Below are positions 32,081 to 42,213 of a stretch of DNA of 64,000 nucleotides, in pieces. Position numbers and translations under genes: made by a program. Within the stretch, counting starts at the first letter, position 1. The number at the start of each line of letters is the position of its first letter. This stretch comes from Coix lacryma-jobi var. lacryma-jobi. Lineage: Eukaryota > Streptophyta > Magnoliopsida > Poales > Poaceae. The DNA is taken from contig CM019826.1 in assembly GCA_009763385.1 (NCBI GenBank), positions 81,911,942 through 81,975,941 of the forward strand, written 5' to 3'. Under the pieces are notes generated by a model. The model saw only the letters and a program-made list of their open reading frames with translations, did no database searches and was not told where the DNA came from.

Positions 32081-32352
32081 ACTGCTGTTTCGCGCCGTCT
32101 CGTTCGCGGTTCGTTCGTTCTTGATCGGATTCGAATTCCGTCTTTTGGGTTGGCTTTCTAGAGTTATCTAGTGTCCCGCTGTGCTTCTAGGAAGCATCCA
32201 CCCTACATCTAGGGTCGTGGACATTAGCAAGCTCTAAGTTTCGTTTTTGGGGTTGAGTTTGGGACAGTGGCATCTAGTTTCCGAAAGGAAATTTTGAAGC
32301 TCCCATTCACCCCCCTTCTGGTCGCTTTCGGGTAGCCTCTCGGTCCTTCAAT

Positions 32353-32364
32353 TGGTATCGGAGC
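32353..32364 (+). other. Primer-binding site of int1
   Basis: TGGTATCGGAGC two bases after LTR1, the family's variant of the initiator Met-tRNA PBS. Confidence 0.88.
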
Positions 32365-32413
32365 GGGTTAAGGATCTTCCACCTTAGCCGGTTCCAGATC
32401 CACCGAAGGCGAC

Positions 32414-35143
32414 ATGGATCGCGGCGTGGGCAAACCGCCGTTTTTCGATGGGACGAACTATGCGTATTGGAAGATACGTATGTCGGCCTATTTACAGAGC
32501 TTGGGCGCTTCGATCTGGGATATTTGCAACTCCCCTGATTACGTGGTCTTGGCTGCTCGTGTGACTCAACAGCAGATCGATGAGCACGATGCCAATAGCC
32601 GAGCCCGTAATGCTCTTTTTTCTTGTTTGAGCATGGGTGAGTTTGATCGTGTTTCTCACCTCGCTACGGCTCGGGAGATCTGGGACACTCTCATGCGTTT
32701 TCATGAGGGCACCTCTCAAGTCAAAACCCGACTCTACGAGTCGTTCAAGCGAGAGTATGAGAACTTTAGACATCAACCTGGCGAGAGCATAGAAAGTTTA
32801 TTCGCTCGCTTTCAGGTGATTGTCAACAGGATGAGGGCTAACAGAGAGCAGTTGCCATTTGACGATCATGAGCGTGCCTTGAAGCTTTTGCACACTCTTG
32901 ACCGTTCGGTGTGGGACTCCAAGGTTCAGGCAATCATCGAATCGCCGAACTATGAGACCCTCACCTGCGACGAGCTCTTCAGTAAGCTCAAGTCCAGTGA
33001 GATTGATGCTATGGCGAGGGCTTCTTTTGAAAATCCTTCTCGCCCGTCCATGGCTTTGGTTTCCGGCTCTTCCTCTAACCCCTCAGCTGGCTTTGCGCTT
33101 TCTTCTCTCTTTTCTGTGACAGAGGACCAGCTGGAGTCTTTGGGAGATGACGAGTTGGCTTTGCTCGCCAACCGGTTCTCGCGGTTCCACAACAACCGCA
33201 TGAACCGTCGTCGAGGAGGAGGACGCACGGGATGCTACGAGTGCGGCGACCCCGACCACTTCATCGCCGACTGCCCCAAGAAGAAGAACAAGCATCTGGG
33301 GAAGGGCGATCACGGCCACAGGCGCGACTCCAAGTACAAGGAGAAGCACGTTCCCCCAAGGCACAAGAAGCGGGGCGGCTTCGACAAAGAGTACATCAAG
33401 AAGAAGTACTTGGAGAAGCAGCAAGCTGAGCAGCGCGCGTTCTTCGCCACGCTCAGCGACGTCGACGGCTCGGATGACGACTCCGCCAGCTCGAGCGATG
33501 ATGAGTCCGAGAAGAAGAAGAGGATCGAGGACAAGCTGAACGGCCTCTGCTTCTTCGCCGACGACGACGGCTTCTGCACCATGGCGCTGGGCGATGAGGT
33601 CGACGGCGAGCCGGAGCGTACCCCTCGGAACGACGACGACGACGACACCTCCCAGGTATCTCTTACCTACGACGAGCTTTCCTCCGAGGTTGAGAAGTTG
33701 ACTGCTGCCCTCCTTAGCCAAGATAAGTTGCTTAGGCGTGCCGCTAGAGAGCGCAAGGAGTTTAGGCAGAAGTGGGAGGACACGGTGAAGGAGCTTGAGT
33801 TCGCTCGGTCCACCGTGGTTGTGTCGGAGGAGTTGGAGTGCGAGAGTTGCGCCGCGCACATGACGGATCTTCTCACTCTGAGGAGTAAGCATGCTGCGCT
33901 GGTAGATGAGGTGGACGAGCTCCGAGCTAGACCGCAGCTGTTGGGTGCGTGCAAGACTTGTCCTGTCTTGCAATCCGAGTTGGCAGAGAAGAATGCCAAG
34001 CTTGAATCTTTAGAGAAGGCCGGCTCGGATAGCACTTGTGTCAAGAGGTGTGCTTTGTGTGAGGGCCTGGAGCAGGAGATGGCCAATGTGAGGCATGACA
34101 AGGTGCGTACCGAGGAGGAAAACACATACCTTCGGACCGTCTTGTCATGGGTGTCTTGTGGTGAGCCTCAGCTCGGGATGATGATCTCCCAATTCAAGCG
34201 AGCTGCTGGGGCTCCTGGTGTAGGTCTTGGCCAGAGTGTTGATCTTTCAGCCTTTGGGAAGATTGGAGAGTCTAGTGGTCTTGATCCGAGTGAGAAGCCC
34301 AACTCCACCACTACTCCCAAACTAACCAAGCTTCCACCCAAAGAGCCTGCCAAGCCTGTCACCAAGGATGGAGTTGTAGTTGAACCTCCCAAGGCTCCAC
34401 CCAAGAATCCAAAATGGCAACCCAAGCCCAATCACCTAAAGAACAAGCTTGACACAATGCCACCCATCCGAGAGGAGTTGCCACAGAAGGGCAAGGGCAA
34501 GGTGAACCATACCCACATCCCTGCAAACCAACAACCCCCTTTGCGCGCGGTGAGGTTTCAGTGTGACTTTTGTGGGCGGGATGGTCACCTGAGTGAGTTC
34601 TGCTTTAGGCGCAAGAGAGAGGCGCGTCGTGCTAGGGAGATGCAGAACCCGGACATGTTTCACCCAGCTCGTGGTGGACATGCTCCGAAGCCTCAGGGGA
34701 GAGCTGCTAGGTCTGGAGGGAAGCGTACCCAGCCTAGGCAGCAGGAGAGAGCCCCTAGGAGGGAGACTAGGCCTAGAGGTGGAGCACCTCAGTTTGTTAG
34801 GCCTAGGCAGGAGAGAGCTCCGAGGAGAGACGCTAGAGTTGAGCAGCAGGCTCCTAGGCGTAGACCTCGTAGAGAGCGTGCCCGACGGGGTCCTGCTTTT
34901 GCAGGTAACGGACCCCGTGGCGGAGGCTTTGTTGAGCGCTTTGTCCCACCGCAGGTAGAGTTTCGCGGTGAGCGCTTCTTCCCCAGCGGACCACGTTTTC
35001 CTGTGCGTGGTGATCGCTATCCTCCTAGACAGGATGATTTTTACACTGACCGTTCTTTTGAGCAGCCGGCCCAACACTGGTTCCCTTCTTATTTTACTAA
35101 CCCCAGTGTTGGACCGTATGTTCACCCTATGTCTTTTTATTGA
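32414..35143 (+). CDS. gag: SIRE-type Gag polyprotein of int1, intact (909 aa)
   Basis: Expected to form the virus-like particle core and bind the element RNA. The ATG lies 49 bp after the PBS. Domains as in E1: capsid region (about 10-200), zinc knuckle CYECGDPDHFIADC (residue 274), Lys-rich linker, acidic stretch with NDDDDDTSQ, CxxC coiled coil with CESC, CKTC and CALC at residues 476, 513 and 546, Pro/Lys-rich linker, second knuckle CDFCGRDGHLSEFC, and Arg-rich repeats of the QERAPRR type. The stop is TGA 35141-35143. No frameshift or internal stop is seen. Near-identity to E1 gag and to int2 marks a young family. Confidence 0.93.
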   Translation: MDRGVGKPPFFDGTNYAYWKIRMSAYLQSLGASIWDICNSPDYVVLAARVTQQQIDEHDANSRARNALFSCLSMGEFDRVSHLATAREIWDTLMRFHEGTSQVKTRLYESFKREYENFRHQPGESIESLFARFQVIVNRMRANREQLPFDDHERALKLLHTLDRSVWDSKVQAIIESPNYETLTCDELFSKLKSSEIDAMARASFENPSRPSMALVSGSSSNPSAGFALSSLFSVTEDQLESLGDDELALLANRFSRFHNNRMNRRRGGGRTGCYECGDPDHFIADCPKKKNKHLGKGDHGHRRDSKYKEKHVPPRHKKRGGFDKEYIKKKYLEKQQAEQRAFFATLSDVDGSDDDSASSSDDESEKKKRIEDKLNGLCFFADDDGFCTMALGDEVDGEPERTPRNDDDDDTSQVSLTYDELSSEVEKLTAALLSQDKLLRRAARERKEFRQKWEDTVKELEFARSTVVVSEELECESCAAHMTDLLTLRSKHAALVDEVDELRARPQLLGACKTCPVLQSELAEKNAKLESLEKAGSDSTCVKRCALCEGLEQEMANVRHDKVRTEEENTYLRTVLSWVSCGEPQLGMMISQFKRAAGAPGVGLGQSVDLSAFGKIGESSGLDPSEKPNSTTTPKLTKLPPKEPAKPVTKDGVVVEPPKAPPKNPKWQPKPNHLKNKLDTMPPIREELPQKGKGKVNHTHIPANQQPPLRAVRFQCDFCGRDGHLSEFCFRRKREARRAREMQNPDMFHPARGGHAPKPQGRAARSGGKRTQPRQQERAPRRETRPRGGAPQFVRPRQERAPRRDARVEQQAPRRRPRRERARRGPAFAGNGPRGGGFVERFVPPQVEFRGERFFPSGPRFPVRGDRYPPRQDDFYTDRSFEQPAQHWFPSYFTNPSVGPYVHPMSFY

Positions 35144-35148
35144 TGTAG
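35125..35148 (+). promoter_or_regulatory. int1 gag-pol boundary with 3' splice-site-like sequence
   Basis: The gag frame ends TGA at 35141-35143 and the pol frame is closed by TAG at 35146-35148, after which it is open. The bases before are pyrimidine-rich (ATGTCTTTTTATTGATG) and end in TAG, like a plant 3' splice site. Readthrough of the TGA stays in the gag frame and stops soon after, so it cannot yield Pol. Confidence 0.4.
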
Positions 35149-36580
35149 GAGGAGCGGTTGGAGGACATTTGGCTTGTGGATTCCGGTTGCTCGAGACACA
35201 TGACCGGAAATGCCAAATGGTTCTCCAGCCATAGTCCGGTCGCCGGAAAGGAGTACATAACCTTCGGCGACAAAGGTAAGGGCAAGGTATTGTCCGTTGG
35301 TGCAGTGCGGGTTAGTGAGCATTTTGTGTTGCGCGAGGTTGCTCTTGTTTCTAACCTGCATTTTAACTTGCTTTCTGTTTCGCAACTTTTTCGTGAAGGC
35401 TATGAGATTCGTTTCAAACCGAACCTTAGCCGGATCTTAGATCCTCAGGGTGATCTTGTATGTCTGATTTCACCCTTTGGGAATGTCTTTCGCGCGAATT
35501 TCTCAAAGTCGTTTGGATCTTCTCGCTGTCTTTTGGCTAGTCCTTCCTCTTCTGATCTTTGGAAGTGGCATAGGAGGCTCGGCCACTTGAGTTTTGACTT
35601 GCTTGCAAGACTTAGCTCACTTGGCTTAATCCGAGGATTGCCCAAGCTTTCGTTGGAGAAGGATCTAGTTTGCCATGCTTGCCGGCATGGAAAGATGGTT
35701 GCTGCTCCCCACCATCCTTTGACCAAGGTTATGACCTCGCACCCCGGAGAGCTTTTGCATATGGACCTTGTTGGTCCGGCTCGGGTGAGCTCGGTTGGTG
35801 GGAAGTGGTATGTGCTTGTTGTTGTTGACGACTTTTCGAGGTATTCGTGGGTCTTCTTTTTAGTTGAGAAGTCCGAGACATTCTCCTTCGCTCGCGATCT
35901 GATTTTGCGTCTTCAGAACGAGTTCCCTTTGAACTCGATGCGAGCGATTAGAAGTGATAATGGTTCCGAATTTGCCAATTCGGATTTTGAGAAGTTTTGT
36001 AAACGCCTTGGTTTGGTGCATCAGTTTTCTCCCCCCTACACACCGCCCTCGAATGGTGTTGTAGAGAGGAAGAATCGGACCCTTGTTGAGATGGCCAGGA
36101 CGATGCTCGATGAGCATAGGACTCCCAGGCAGCTATTGGGCCGAAGCTATGAACACTGCATGCTATATTTCGAATCGCATTTTTCTGAGAGCGTTTTTGA
36201 AGAAGACCTCTTATGAGTTGCGTTTTGGTCGCCAGCCCAAGGTGAGTTATTTTAGAGTCTTTGGTTGCCACTGTTTTATATTGAAAAAAGGCAACCTGGA
36301 CAAGTTTGAGTCTCGTTCTTCTGACGGTGTGTTTTTGGGTTATGGCACTCACACTCGAGCTTATCGTGTACTTAACCTTGACACTAACCGAGTCATGGAG
36401 ACATCAGATGTCACCTTCGACGAGACTCTTGTTTCTCCTTCTTCTCGTTTTGAGCGTGCAGGTGATCACGAGGTTGGAGAGCCTCTTTTCGATGACGAGG
36501 AAGAGGGTGCTGAAGGTATAGATGATCCAGCACCCCCTCCGCCTGCCGCGCCGCCGGGTAGCGGCTTCGATGACGACCCG
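35149..36580 (+). pseudogene. pol: int1 pol, protease and integrase part, frameshifted
   Basis: Protease active site WLVDSGCSRHMTGN near 35170. The integrase has its zinc region (HRRLGH...CHACRHGK) and the catalytic triad D at 35764 (HMDLVGP), D at 35956 (RSDNGSEF) and E at 36064 (GVVERKNRT), with D-35-E spacing. A 1-bp insertion near 36130 (AGGCAGCTATTGGG against AGGCGCTATTGGG in int2) ends the frame at 36216. The integrase continues in a second frame (CYISNRIFLRAF, then FGCHCFILKKGN) into a Pro-rich linker. A second extra base near 36560 shifts into the RT frame. Apart from these two 1-bp changes the sequence looks functional. The protein would mature Gag-Pol and insert cDNA. Confidence 0.88.
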
Positions 36581-38345
36581 TGGCCCCGAGACGTCTTCTT
36601 CCTGGGGGCCATGGGATCCACCTCGCGCGGTACCTTTTGTACCCGGGGTGGAACCAGCTTCTGTTGAGGGGGAGGTCACTTCTTCCCGGGAGGCGCCACG
36701 ACATATCCAGCGCCAGCACCCCCCTGAACAGATGATCGGCGACATCGACGAGCGAGTTACTCGCTCCAGGTCACAGCACATCTCGCACTTTGCTCATTCT
36801 GCTTTTGTTGCGTCTTTTGAGCCCCGAGATGTTGGACACGCATTGACGGATCCGGATTGGGTCAATGCCATGCATGAGGAGCTAGAGAACTTTGAGCGAA
36901 ATCGGGTTTGGGTTCTAGTGCCACCACCTCCTGACTGTAAACCTATTGGGACAAAATGGGTATTTAAAAACAAGCAAGGAGAGGAGGGCCACATTGTGAG
37001 AAACAAGGCCCGGCTTGTGGCGAAGGGTTATAGTCAGAAGGAGGGGATAGATTATGAGGAGACTTTCGCTCCTGTAGCTCGTTTGGAAGCTATTAGGATA
37101 CTCTTGGCTTATGCTGCATCCATGGGTTTCAAACTTTTTCAAATGGATGTCAAGAGTGCTTTCTTAAACGGCTACATTGAGGAGGAGGTCTATGTCCAGC
37201 AACCCCCCGGTTTTGAAAATCCCAAGTTTCCAAACCATGTCTTTAAACTCCACAAAGCTTTGTATGGTTTGAAACAAGCCCCTAGAGCCTGGTATGAGAT
37301 ATTAAAAACCTTTTTGCTAGCTAAGGGTTTTAAAATGGGATGTGTTGATAAAACGCTCTTTCTCCTCAAGCAAGGCAAAGATACTCTCTTGGTCCAAATT
37401 TACGTGGATGATATCATTTTCGGTGGTTCTTCTCACGCTTTGGTTGCCAAGTTTGCAGATACTATGAGCAGGGAGTTCGAGATGAGCATGATGGGCGAGC
37501 TAACTTTCTTTCTCGGGTTGCAAATTAAGCAATCCCGAGAGGGTACGTTTGTGCACCAGGGCAAGTACACGAGGGACTTGCTGAAGCGGTTCGACATGGG
37601 CGAGGCCAAGCCTCTTCCGACGCCCATGTCGACGACGACTGCCCTGGATGCCGACACGGATGGAGAAGCAGTGGACCAGAAGGAATACCGCAGCATGATT
37701 GGATCGCTGCTCTACCTGACGGCGACACGGCCGGACATTCAGTTCGCCGTGTGCTTGTGCGCGCGCTTTCAGGCCTCGCCACGCACTTCTCACCGTCAGG
37801 CGGTGAAGCGCATCTTCAGGTACCTTCGTTTCACGCCTGAGTTCGGGATTTGGTATTCTGCTTCCTCCACTCTCTCGCTTTGCGGTTATTCCGATGCCGA
37901 TTTTGCTGGTTGTCGAATTGAGCGCAAGTCCACTTCTGGGACTTGCCAGTTTATTGGATCTTCTCTGGTGTCGTGGTCTTCTCGCAAGCAGTCTAGTGTC
38001 GCTCAGTCTACCACGGAGGCTGAATATGTTGCTGCGGCTAGCTGCTGTTCCCAGTTACTCTGGATGATGGCCACTTTGCGTGATTTTGGTTTGAGCTTTA
38101 CTCGAGTTCCTTTGCTTTGTGACAGCACGAGTGCCATTAGCGTTGCTAAGAACCCCGTGCTTCACTCGAAAACCAAACACATTGATGTGCGCTTTCATTT
38201 CTTGCGAGACCACCAGGAGAAGGGTGATATCGACCTTCGCCATGTCGATACTCATCACCAATTGGCTGATATTTTCACCAAGCCTTTAGACGAACCAACC
38301 TTTAATAGGTTGAGGGGTGAGCTTGGTGTGTGTTTCCCCTTTTAG
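36581..38345 (+). CDS. pol: int1 pol, reverse transcriptase and RNase H part, open frame
   Basis: Continuous frame from the linker to TAG 38343-38345. The RT has [19 protein letters not shown], the strand with [11 protein letters not shown], and the catalytic YVDD at 37401-37412. The copia RNase H follows with [20 protein letters not shown] and [10 protein letters not shown], giving acidic residues D, E, D, and ends DIFTKPL...GVCFPF. It would copy element RNA to DNA and remove the RNA strand. All key residues are present. It has no start of its own and depends on the frames upstream, so the 1-bp insertions there silence it unless they are sequencing errors. Confidence 0.9.
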
Positions 38346-40018
38346 GTGGGGGAAGCATTTTGAGATGTACAGACTGACTCTTTTATTTTGAGGCTCTTTT
38401 CTTTTGAGTTTCTTGAGTCTTTCCATTTGGTATCTTCTTTCTTTCAGTTTTGTGTCGGGCATACACATTTACATTCTGAGCTTCATGTCTATATTCACTA
38501 GAATGTAATTATGCTCTTGTTAGTATTGCTCCGATACTTATGATGATGCTTGTAGCTTATGCTCTTTTTGATCACTGTTACATGCTATGAGCGAGCTATT
38601 TTTGGAATGGTGAATTATGCCTAATATATATAAATCTGAAAATGTTCACCATTGAGATATGCAACTAGCATGTGTAGGGTGTGTTGAGTCCATTCCTGCT
38701 TTTCATATATGCTAGGTTGCTATGTCTCTAGTTCTGAGTCATTCACTTGCTTGGTTGTTCATAACTTGCTTAAAATCTGAACCAAGTATTGTTGAATTGA
38801 AAAGATCGAGATGGGATTGCTTGTCAACACCTCATGGTATTGAGACTGTTTCTCATTGCACTTTGAGTTAAACTTGAGCCATATAGTGTATGACCGAAAC
38901 CGTTGCTTTAAGCTTCTGATTGCTTCGGCATAGGCTTCGCACGGTTGAAAAGTTAGGCAATGACAAGCTTTCAACCTCTCGCAATCACATGCCAAAAATG
39001 AACTTGTGAATTCTTTTACCGCTGCACCTCCGATATGAATTTGAAATCACAAGTATATGCTTCATTCCTATGCATGATGATTGAACTTTGCTAGGGGTAG
39101 TTCACCTTGTATATATGCTTAGCACTTGTTTGGATTCCTTCTCTACATGTCTAGTGCTATTTTGATGGTGACTATCTTTTTGGCTTAAAACTGCTCACAT
39201 GCTCATATGCTTCATATTTCGTATAAGTGATCAGTTTGAGCCTTTGCTATTTGAGTGCTTAATTGAGATGTTGGAGCTATACTGATTAGAGCATCTTTGC
39301 ACTCTTTTGCCTATATACTTGAAGCTCCTAACTTGCATTTTGACTTCATATGCATTTTGGAAGAAGATCTTGTGTTCAGGGGGAGTTTATGTGAAGGGAG
39401 TTGCTTCTCCGATACCTTTTGGCCTTGATAAGTGCATTTTCAACTAGGGGGAGAAATTTATGCAAATCATATGCTCCTGTGTTGATCAACTAAGGGGAGA
39501 ATCTTTTGTCCTAGTTGCTTGCATTTGTCGAGGGGGAGTTTGCTAGTTGTGTTGAGCCGTTGCCTCTGTCTTGAGGGACTAGCAAACGTTCCTAGCTTTT
39601 CATGAGCTTTCACAAGCTTTTTCATTTGGCTTTCAATTGGTATCGTCTGGTGTGCTTTCCCATTTGGTTTGGGTTGATTTCCAATTGGTTCGGAGTGATT
39701 TTCTTGCTAGTTGTGTTGAGCCTCTGTGCCTCTATCTTGAGGGACTAGCATTTTGCTTCTGTTGTCCTCCGATCTTCAATTGGTATCTGCTAGCGGTGTT
39801 GAGCCTGTTCTACCTCTTCTTGAGGGCTAGCTTTGCTTTGCTTGGTTGCGTCGAGTCGTTGCCCATGTCTTTGGGGACCAAGTTTTTGCTTCATCCACTT
39901 GACCTTCTTTGGCTTTTGTTAAGGCTTTTGGGTCATTTGGTTGGGTTTTCTCTTCCCACTCCTTCCTACCTCCTTCTTCTTATTCATGATTTGTTGTGGA
40001 GTTGACAATGCACTCATC
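38346..40018 (+). other. 3' untranslated region of int1
   Basis: 1.67 kb without a convincing gene. It holds several polypurine-tract-like runs (GGGGGA near 39379, 39449 and 39533; GGGGA near 39493), four imperfect repeats (39541-39885) and two copies of a PBS-junction-like 13-mer. A T-rich open frame over 39637-40005 lacks an ATG and I do not call it a gene. Confidence 0.7.
39541..39885 (+). repeat. Imperfect tandem repeats with PBS-like 13-mers in the 3' UTR
   Basis: Four related units near 39542, 39705, 39788 and 39844, built on GCTAGTTGTGTTGAGCC, a TGCCTCT...CTTGAGGGACTAGC part and a spacer. TTCAATTGGTATC, which elsewhere spans the LTR-PBS junction (32347-32359), occurs at 39632-39644 and 39775-39787, and a weaker CCAATTGGTTCGG lies at about 39681. 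Confidence 0.6.
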
Positions 40019-40029
40019 AAGGGGGAGAT
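40019..40029 (+). other. Polypurine tract of int1
   Basis: AAGGGGGAGAT immediately before the TG of LTR2, the expected place for second-strand priming. Identical before LTR3 (49812-49822). Confidence 0.8.
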
Positions 40030-42150
40030 TGCAGATACATAGGTGTATGCCGAGTCTCTGTGTGATGAGTGATTGTCAATGGAGATGATGCGCATGTTCT
40101 TTGGCTTGTGTTGTGCAGGTGTCGAGCACGGAGACAGTGATCGATGGCGGGTGAAGGTCAAGTTGCGACGTGCCGTGCCGACGGACCGGGCGCGATGAAG
40201 GATGGGCGTGCCGTGCGGCGGACGTGCCATGCCGATGTATCGGACGGTGAAGGGCGGACGTGGACTTGGACTGATGGACTGGAGGCCGGAGGATCAGCTG
40301 TGGTGGCTGGCAGCCTGCGACAGCGACAGGCGGAGAAGTGCGATCATGTCGGTGGAAGGGGTGCACAGGCGGTGCATCCCCTCTACGACGTCGGTTTGTT
40401 GGTAGAGCCCGGGAAAAACCAACGGTGGACGGTTTCCAGGTTTGGGCCTCAAAACCTGGGTGCTGGGTTTCCATGTTGAGCCACAAAACCTGGGCGCGAC
40501 GGTTTCCAGGTTGAGCCTCAAAACCTGGGCGTGGGCCGGTTTCCGAGTTTGGGCCTCAAAACTCGGGCGCGGACGGTTTCCGAGTTTGGCCACAAAACTC
40601 GGGCTGGAGGCTGGTTTCCCGGTTTGGGCCTCAAAACCGGGGGCTGATGGAAAAGGCTGGTTTCCCGGTTTGGGCCACAAAACCGGGGGTGCAGAGTGGT
40701 GGCGGCACGTGGCGGCGATCTGAAGGTTGCGTGGAGGCGACGCGGAAGACCGTGCGGGCGTGGCCGTCGGATCTACCTACCACCAGCGGGTGGACTAGAA
40801 TAGCCTTAGGGTTAGGCTGGTCCGCTCTGTAAATACAGTAGTGAGGGGTAGAGTAGGAAATAGACTTAGTCTAGGTTAGTATAAGTAGTCCAGGGGAGAC
40901 ACCCTCCTCCCTATCTCAGTTTTAGTCATCTCATTTGCTTCCTGCACTTAGGATTTCCTGCTCTCCCATCCCCTGCTGTAGCTAGCTGAGATCCGCAGAG
41001 AGACTCCACTCTGTGTACTGTTGATTCGAGGAAGTGAGGCCGTATCCTCACCTTGGATCCCATCTCTTGGTGTCAATTCGCGTTTTGATTTCATGTTCAT
41101 CATGTTCTTCGCGGTTTGCTTTGTGCCTTGAGTTTTTCCGTCGCTTGATCTTTGTGCTCGGTTCATCTTTTGCGATTCCGTTTGAACTGAGTTGTTCTAG
41201 ATTGTGAGGCACTTCTTTCCTCCGAAGGAATCATCCTCTAACCTCACGGTCTAGGAGATCGATCGATTTTTCGTTTCGGGTCACTTTTCTTTCCTTTTCC
41301 CGAAATCCTTCGATTCACCGATTTGGAGTTAGGTTCGAGCCATGATCTCTTAGAGATAGCTCACTAACCTCCTTGTGACTTCACTCACCAAGTTTGATCC
41401 CTTGAGGATTTGTTTTGGGTGAGTTCTAGTCGAATCGGTGGACGAACAGTGAATTCGCGGGGTGACCGGACGCTCCATTCAACGACCGGACGCTGCTACA
41501 GTGCGTCCGGTGGTTGAACTCTGCCTGAGTTCTTTTGCTTGACCGAACGCTCTGTTCAAATCGATCGGACGCTCCCTTCAGTCAGTCCGGTCAGAAACAG
41601 AGAGGTTCCAAACCGGTTTTTCAGCGACCGGACGCGTCCGGTGTCAAGCAACCGGACGCTCTGGTGAGTCCGGTCAGTTCGTAAAACCTGACCAAACGTT
41701 ACCACCCGACGCGCAGTCTGCACTGTTCATCGCGGTTGTTTTGATCTGACCGGACGCACTGCTCTCGACCGGATCCTCCGTACTCGTGAGTCCGATCGCG
41801 AACAGAGAGCTCCCAGAGCCGATTTCTGACGACCGGACGCGTCCGGTCCTCCCTGACCGGACGCAGGCCAGAGTCCGGTCACTACAGTTTGCGCGTTTTC
41901 GTTCGCGGTTCGTTCGTTCTTGATCGGATTTGATTTCCGTCTTTTGCATTGGCTTTCTAGGGTTGTCTAGTGTCCCGCTGTGCTTCTAGGAAGCATCCAC
42001 CCTACATCTAGGGTCGTGGACATTAGCAAGCTCTAGGTTTCGCTTTTGGGGTTGAGTTTGAGACAGTGGCATCTAGTTTCCGAAAGGAAATTTTGAAGCT
42101 CCCATTCACCCCCCCTCTGGTCGCTTTCGGGTAGCCTTCTCGGTCCTTCA
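40030..42150 (+). repeat. LTR2, shared recombinant middle LTR of the tandem array
   Basis: 2121 bp, TGCAGATACATAGG to GGTCCTTCA. It serves as 3' LTR of int1 and 5' LTR of int2. From its start to about 41583 it carries LTR1-specific bases. From 41615 to the end it carries LTR3-specific bases (CAAACGTTACCACC, GCGCAGTCTGCAC, TTTTGCATTGGC). The switch falls in 41584-41614. Hairpins lie at 40436-40688 and the palindrome array at about 41463-41882. Confidence 0.92.
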
Positions 42151-42152
42151 AT

Positions 42153-42164
42153 TGGTATCGGAGC
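42153..42164 (+). other. Primer-binding site of int2
   Basis: TGGTATCGGAGC two bases after LTR2. Confidence 0.88.
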
Positions 42165-42213
42165 GGGTTAAGGATCTTCCACCTTAGCCGGTTCCAGATC
42201 CACCGAAGGCGAC

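Larger units (their letters stand above)
30229..32350 (+). repeat. LTR1, 5' LTR of the tandem SIRE array
   Basis: 2122 bp, TGCGGATACATAGG to GGTCCTTCA, followed by PBS and gag. It contains the hairpin array, a TATA-like box and the palindrome array listed below. The preceding five bases are CTCCT and do not match the bases after LTR3 (GCGCT), so the array has no visible target-site duplication. Its first 1.35 kb is almost identical to LTR2; its last 0.75 kb is not. Confidence 0.93.

Noticed and set aside
35141..35160. Stop-codon readthrough joining Gag and Pol
   Set aside because: Frames differ: reading through the TGA stays in the gag frame and meets another stop within about 20 codons in int1.
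39637..40005. Very hydrophobic frame in the 3' UTR (also 49431-49865), considered as an env-like gene as proposed for some SIRE elements
   Set aside because: It begins without an ATG, lies in T-rich imperfect repeats, and shows no signal peptide, cysteine pattern or coiled coil of an envelope protein.
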